From Mycobacterium sp. ITM-2016-00317 (GTDB taxonomy: Bacteria > Actinomycetota > Actinomycetes > Mycobacteriales > Mycobacteriaceae): 64,000 nucleotides of DNA. Shown here piece after piece: positions 60,781 through 64,000 of this stretch. The stretch covers positions 5,766,001-5,830,000 of the forward strand of contig NZ_CP134399.1 of the NCBI RefSeq assembly GCF_002968295.1, given 5' to 3'. The translations under genes and the position numbers were made by a program. The notes beneath the pieces are model-generated. The model was not told the origin of the DNA. It ran no database searches and saw only the letters and a program-made list of their open reading frames with translations. Position 1 is the stretch's first letter, and the number at the start of each line of letters is the position of its first letter.

Positions 60781-62313
60781 CTAGTCGGCGAGTAGTTCTT
60801 TCAGCTCGGGCGAGACCTTGCGCGACTGTTCGCGGGCGAACTGCTGGACGTACCACTTGCCGTAGGCCTGCTTGCCGGTCGAACCGCTGCCCTTCCAACC
60901 GCCGAACGTGTGATTGCCCGGCCACCAGCCGGTCGTGGCATGCCCGGGGATGTTGACGTTGATGCACCCGGCCTCGATACGACGCAGAAAGGTGCGGGCC
61001 TCCTGCTTGTCACCGGTGTAGATGCCCGCGGTCAGGCCGAGCGGGACCGCGTTGGCCGCATCCAGGGCGGCCTCGAAGGAGGCCACCTTGCTGATCGTCA
61101 CGAGCGGCAGGAAATGCTCGGTCCTGGCGAGGTCGTGGTCCTCTGCAAGACCGGAGATCACCACGGGGTCGACGACGTAGCTGCCGTCGTCGGCGCGCTG
61201 TCCGCCGACGACGTCGAGGCCTGCCTCCCGCGCGGCGGCGACCACCCGGTCGTAGCGCTGCACGGCCTCGGCGCTGATCAGCGGGCCCGCATAGGAATTC
61301 GGGTCGGCCGGGTCGCCCATGTGCACGTCCTTGGCGCGTTCGGCGACGAGGGCGACCAGGCGGTCGTGGGCGCCGGGCGTGACGAGCACCCGGGACAGGG
61401 CGCTGCACTTCTGACCGGCCAGGTCGAACGCGGAGAACACGATGCCGTCCGCGGCGGCCTCCAGGTCGGCGGTGTCGGTGACGATGACGGGATTCTTGCC
61501 GCCCATTTCGGCGATGACCGGCCGCATGTACGGCCCGGCGGCCACCTGACGGATGATGGAGGCACCGGCCTCTGCGGAGCCCACGAACGAGATGCCGTCG
61601 ACATCGGAGGCGACCAGCGCCTTGCCGGGCTCGTCGGCGCCGTGGACGACGTTGACCAGGCCGGTCGGCAGGTCCATCGCCTCGAACAGCTCGTAGGCAG
61701 CCTGACCCGACCACGGCGCCTGATGTGAGGTCTTGATGACCACGCCGTTGCCTGCCAGCACGGCCGCGATCCCGGGTCCCGCCGACAGCGCGATCGGGTA
61801 GTTGAACGGCGTGATCGCGGCGAAGACACCGTAGGGACGCAGCACCGACTCGACGGCCAGGTCTGTGGCCGTCAGCTGATCCTCCGACCAGGCGCCCGGG
61901 GCATCCGCGAAATCGGGGTAATGCCGCGCGAATTCGAGTGTCTCTGCCGCCTCTGCGCGCGCGGGGCCCTCCGCCTTGCCGATCTCCAGCGCGATGCGCA
62001 GCGCCCAGTCCTCGGTGTTAGCGATGATGTAGTCGATGCCGCGCCGCACGCGGGCGGCGCGCTCGGCCAGCGGGACGGTCTCCCACTCGCGCTGGGCCGC
62101 GCGGCTGGTGTCGACGGCGAGCTGGACGAGCTCGGCCGGCGCGTCATGGCAACCGGTGACGACGCGCGTCGGGTCGGTGGGGTCCTCCCGCTCGATCAGG
62201 GGCCCGTCGAGGTAGTGCTTGCCCGCGATCACATGCGGGACGATCACCGGGTCGGAGTTGCGGCGTTCGTCCAGCGCGGCCGCGAAGGTTCCCTTGCTCA
62301 CGGTGTCGGTCAT
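60781..62313 (-). CDS. Aldehyde dehydrogenase, P5C/glutamate-semialdehyde dehydrogenase-like
   Basis: 510 residues from ATG 62313 with AGGAG upstream. Catalytic Cys in AGQKCSALSR (GQKCSAxSR type of the P5CDH group), general base Glu in EMGGKNP, and ITPFNYP in the cofactor domain. P5CDH members oxidise glutamate semialdehyde to glutamate; benzaldehyde or other semialdehydes are alternatives. Stops 27 bp before the Fis-type regulator start. Confidence 0.88.
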   Translation of the reverse strand: MTDTVSKGTFAAALDERRNSDPVIVPHVIAGKHYLDGPLIEREDPTDPTRVVTGCHDAPAELVQLAVDTSRAAQREWETVPLAERAARVRRGIDYIIANTEDWALRIALEIGKAEGPARAEAAETLEFARHYPDFADAPGAWSEDQLTATDLAVESVLRPYGVFAAITPFNYPIALSAGPGIAAVLAGNGVVIKTSHQAPWSGQAAYELFEAMDLPTGLVNVVHGADEPGKALVASDVDGISFVGSAEAGASIIRQVAAGPYMRPVIAEMGGKNPVIVTDTADLEAAADGIVFSAFDLAGQKCSALSRVLVTPGAHDRLVALVAERAKDVHMGDPADPNSYAGPLISAEAVQRYDRVVAAAREAGLDVVGGQRADDGSYVVDPVVISGLAEDHDLARTEHFLPLVTISKVASFEAALDAANAVPLGLTAGIYTGDKQEARTFLRRIEAGCINVNIPGHATTGWWPGNHTFGGWKGSGSTGKQAYGKWYVQQFAREQSRKVSPELKELLAD

Positions 62314-62520
62314 TTCCGAGCTCCTGTCATCGATGGCCCATGGCCCGGCAACGCCCGCGGGCTCCTCGCGCGGCGGTCCACGTCCTCGGCCCCCTGGGGT
62401 GCCGAGGGTGTCGTCGCAGCGTCGAGGGCCCACGGGCGCACGTCCGTGTGGTGTGACGCACGGACAAGCCAATCAATCCGGCACCGGCCGGAACTGTCTC
62501 ACTTCGGGAATGTGGCTCGG

Positions 62521-63585
62521 TCAGCCGCGCCGCGGCTGTGGGACCGCCTCAGGGGCCAGCCCCACGCGCGCTGCCACCTCGGTGATCTTGGCCCACGCGC
62601 CCGCGGTGATGTCGAAGGTCTCGGCGTTCTGGCGCCGCTTCTGTTGCTCGGGGTCGCCCGGAGCGAGCACCGTGTCGAAGCCGGCGGCTGGTGGGACCGC
62701 GTGGATCTGGTCGCGCAGCGCTTCGGCGTCGTCGAGGACGCCGTCGAGTTCGCGGAAGGCGTCGGCGGCGATCGCGATGACGACCAGCCCCTGGTCGGCG
62801 AAGATCTTGCCGCCCTTGCCGTCGCTGAGCTGCTGCGATCCGAGCACGACCTTGCCGAGCAGCTCGATCAGCACGGCAAGTCCGAAGCCCTTGTGGTCGC
62901 CGAACGTGCGCATCGCGCCACCGTTGTCGAGCGCGTGCGGGTCGTCGGTGGGCACCCCGTCCTGGTCCACCAGGCTCTGGGTGGGCATGCGCTCGCCCGC
63001 GAGCGCGGCCACCAGCACCTTGCCGATGGGCGCGGACGCGGTGGAGAAGTCGACGACGATCGGCGCGCCCGAGCGGGTCGGGAAGCCGGCCGCGATCGGG
63101 TTGGTGCCGAACAGGCCCGACCGGCCGCCGAACGGCGCGACGAGGCGGTCGCCGCCCATGCCGCCGACGAAGCCGAGTGCGACACAGCCGGATGCACACG
63201 CTCGCTCCATGTAGGCGCCGAGTCGGCCGAGGTGTGTGCTGTGCACGAGGCCCGCGATACCGATCCGGTTCCGCTGGGCGCTTTCGCAGGCCAGGTCGGT
63301 GGTGAGATACGCGGCCGGATGAGAGAACCCCCAGTTCGCGCTCACCAGCGGTGTCGGGCTGTCAAGGACTTCGGGGCGCGCCGACGGCGTCACGATCCCC
63401 CGGTCGAAGTAGTCGACATAGAACGGCAACCGGCTGAGCCCGTGCGAACTGTGCCCGACGCAGTCGGCCTCGACGAGGTGGGTGGCGACGTCGTGAGCGA
63501 TGTCGCGGGGCGTCCCGATGGCGGCGAGCACGTCGGTTGCCAGCGCCGTGCCCTCGGGGACGGTCAAGGTGATGGGGCCGGTCAA
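62521..63585 (-). CDS. Ldh2-type malate/L-lactate dehydrogenase family oxidoreductase
   Basis: 354 residues from TTG 63585, preceded by AGGAG at good spacing. GHSSHGLSRLPF (catalytic His) and DHKGFGLAVLIELL are typical of the Ldh2/YbiC/DpkA family of NAD(P)H-dependent reductases of 2-oxo acids or cyclic imino acids. The 207 bp after it, before the aldehyde dehydrogenase start, show no gene. With that enzyme and the regulator it suggests degradation of proline, pipecolate, lysine or a hydroxyacid; inference from context. Confidence 0.83.
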   Translation of the reverse strand: MTGPITLTVPEGTALATDVLAAIGTPRDIAHDVATHLVEADCVGHSSHGLSRLPFYVDYFDRGIVTPSARPEVLDSPTPLVSANWGFSHPAAYLTTDLACESAQRNRIGIAGLVHSTHLGRLGAYMERACASGCVALGFVGGMGGDRLVAPFGGRSGLFGTNPIAAGFPTRSGAPIVVDFSTASAPIGKVLVAALAGERMPTQSLVDQDGVPTDDPHALDNGGAMRTFGDHKGFGLAVLIELLGKVVLGSQQLSDGKGGKIFADQGLVVIAIAADAFRELDGVLDDAEALRDQIHAVPPAAGFDTVLAPGDPEQQKRRQNAETFDITAGAWAKITEVAARVGLAPEAVPQPRRG

Positions 63586-64000
63586 GGTGATCTCCTGTAC
63601 GTGTGGGTCGACGGGTTCTCAGCTTGGCGACATCTCATCGCCGGCACTGTGCCAGTTCGGTACAGGGATGCGCTGCTCTCCGCACCGGGGCGCTCCAGCC
63701 CGGCCGCGGATCCATGAATCTGCCGAATACGCCGCCACCGAATGGCTTCGGCGTAAGGCGACATAGACGGCCATTCCCGGACCGATGCGGGAACGTCGAG
63801 CCCATCGCAGACCGATATGCCTCGCAGGGCTAATTAACGTATGGTGACCGCAGGTTCACGGCGTGTCAGCGCCCGGACCACGATTTACCCGAAGGATCCA
63901 CCCATGCGTTCTCGACCTCGCCTCCCCGCCGGAGCGGCGCGTTGGCGCCGGCACGGCATAGCCTGAGTTCGTATCGCACTGAGAGCCGCCCCCCATGAAT
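63586..64000. other. Intergenic region at window end
   Basis: About 415 bp upstream of the Ldh2-type gene. It contains a locally AT-rich TAATTAACGTATGG segment near 63833-63846, the 20-codon ORF listed separately, and an ATG at 63995-63997 that could start a gene beyond the window. No other gene or repeat was recognised. Confidence 0.6.
63904..63966 (+). CDS. Possible 20-codon leader peptide
   Basis: ATG 63904 with GAAGGA seven bases upstream, then 20 codons to TGA 63964-63966. The peptide is rich in Arg and has no Cys, so it is not the cysteine-attenuator type. The next possible start is ATG 63995. It may be a regulatory uORF for the gene beyond the window, or chance. Confidence 0.35.
   Translation: MRSRPRLPAGAARWRRHGIA

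Noticed and set aside
62314..62520. Possible small gene between Ldh2-type and aldehyde dehydrogenase genes
   Set aside because: No ORF with a ribosome binding site or domain was found in the 207-bp gap.
1..64000. CRISPR array, prophage, insertion sequence or tRNA/rRNA gene
   Set aside because: No regularly spaced repeats, integrase, transposase or recognisable tRNA/rRNA segment was seen.

Overview
The window is a dense, very GC-rich chromosomal stretch from an actinobacterium, most likely a fast-growing Mycobacterium/Mycolicibacterium. The taxonomic clues are an F420-type luciferase-like oxidoreductase, a DesA3-type stearoyl desaturase with its ferredoxin-reductase partner (Rv3229c/Rv3230c-like), an atypical GyrB/GyrA-like pair of the mycobacterial TopoNM kind, a TIGR00027-type methyltransferase, a secreted GH6 cellulase like Rv0062, a GjpA-like surface protein with IdeR-type iron boxes, and constant use of ATGA/GTGA gene overlaps. 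No tRNA, rRNA, CRISPR array, prophage or insertion sequence was seen.

1-14.3 kb: the end of a cobalamin-binding/STAS partner-switch unit; an epimerase-hydrolase pair; a hydroxyacid-oxoacid transhydrogenase and thioesterase pair next to an AraC-type regulator; a divergent cyanase (cynS) and formate/nitrite-type channel; an SDR, a membrane metallophosphoesterase, TesB, an SRPBCC protein, an acyltransferase and a Ski2-like helicase. 14.3-23.1 kb: an F420 oxidoreductase, two unknown small genes, a sulfonate-type ABC transporter, a strong hairpin terminator, the iron-box-controlled GjpA-like protein, an amidase and a P450.

23.2-34.5 kb: an operon of TetR regulator, UGT-like glycosyltransferase, glucosamine-kinase-like enzyme and SIS isomerase; a divergent amine-oxidase-like flavoenzyme with an aldehyde dehydrogenase broken by one frameshift; a DHA2 exporter; the desaturase and its reductase. 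34.5-43.8 kb: the TopoNM-like topoisomerase, a TetR/MFS/TspO-like unit with a clear TetR operator, heme oxygenase, and a TetR/thioesterase unit with its own palindrome.

43.8-54 kb: a tightly overlapping operon of four glycosyltransferases plus a zinc-ribbon protein, a MetV-MetF fusion with a methyltransferase, a second methyltransferase, a ZIP metal transporter, a GH6 cellulase and a fifth glycosyltransferase paralogous to one in the operon. 54-64 kb: ThrE-like exporter, ProP-like MHS permease, a micro membrane protein, a transglutaminase-fold protein, and an operon of Ldh2-type dehydrogenase, P5CDH-like aldehyde dehydrogenase, Fis-type regulator and EamA transporter, ending in an intergenic region with a 20-codon leader-like ORF.

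The strongest candidates for new biology are the four-glycosyltransferase operon, the iron-box-controlled acidic-tailed surface protein, the glucosamine kinase operon, the cyanase-FNT pair, and the MetV-MetF/methyltransferase pair.
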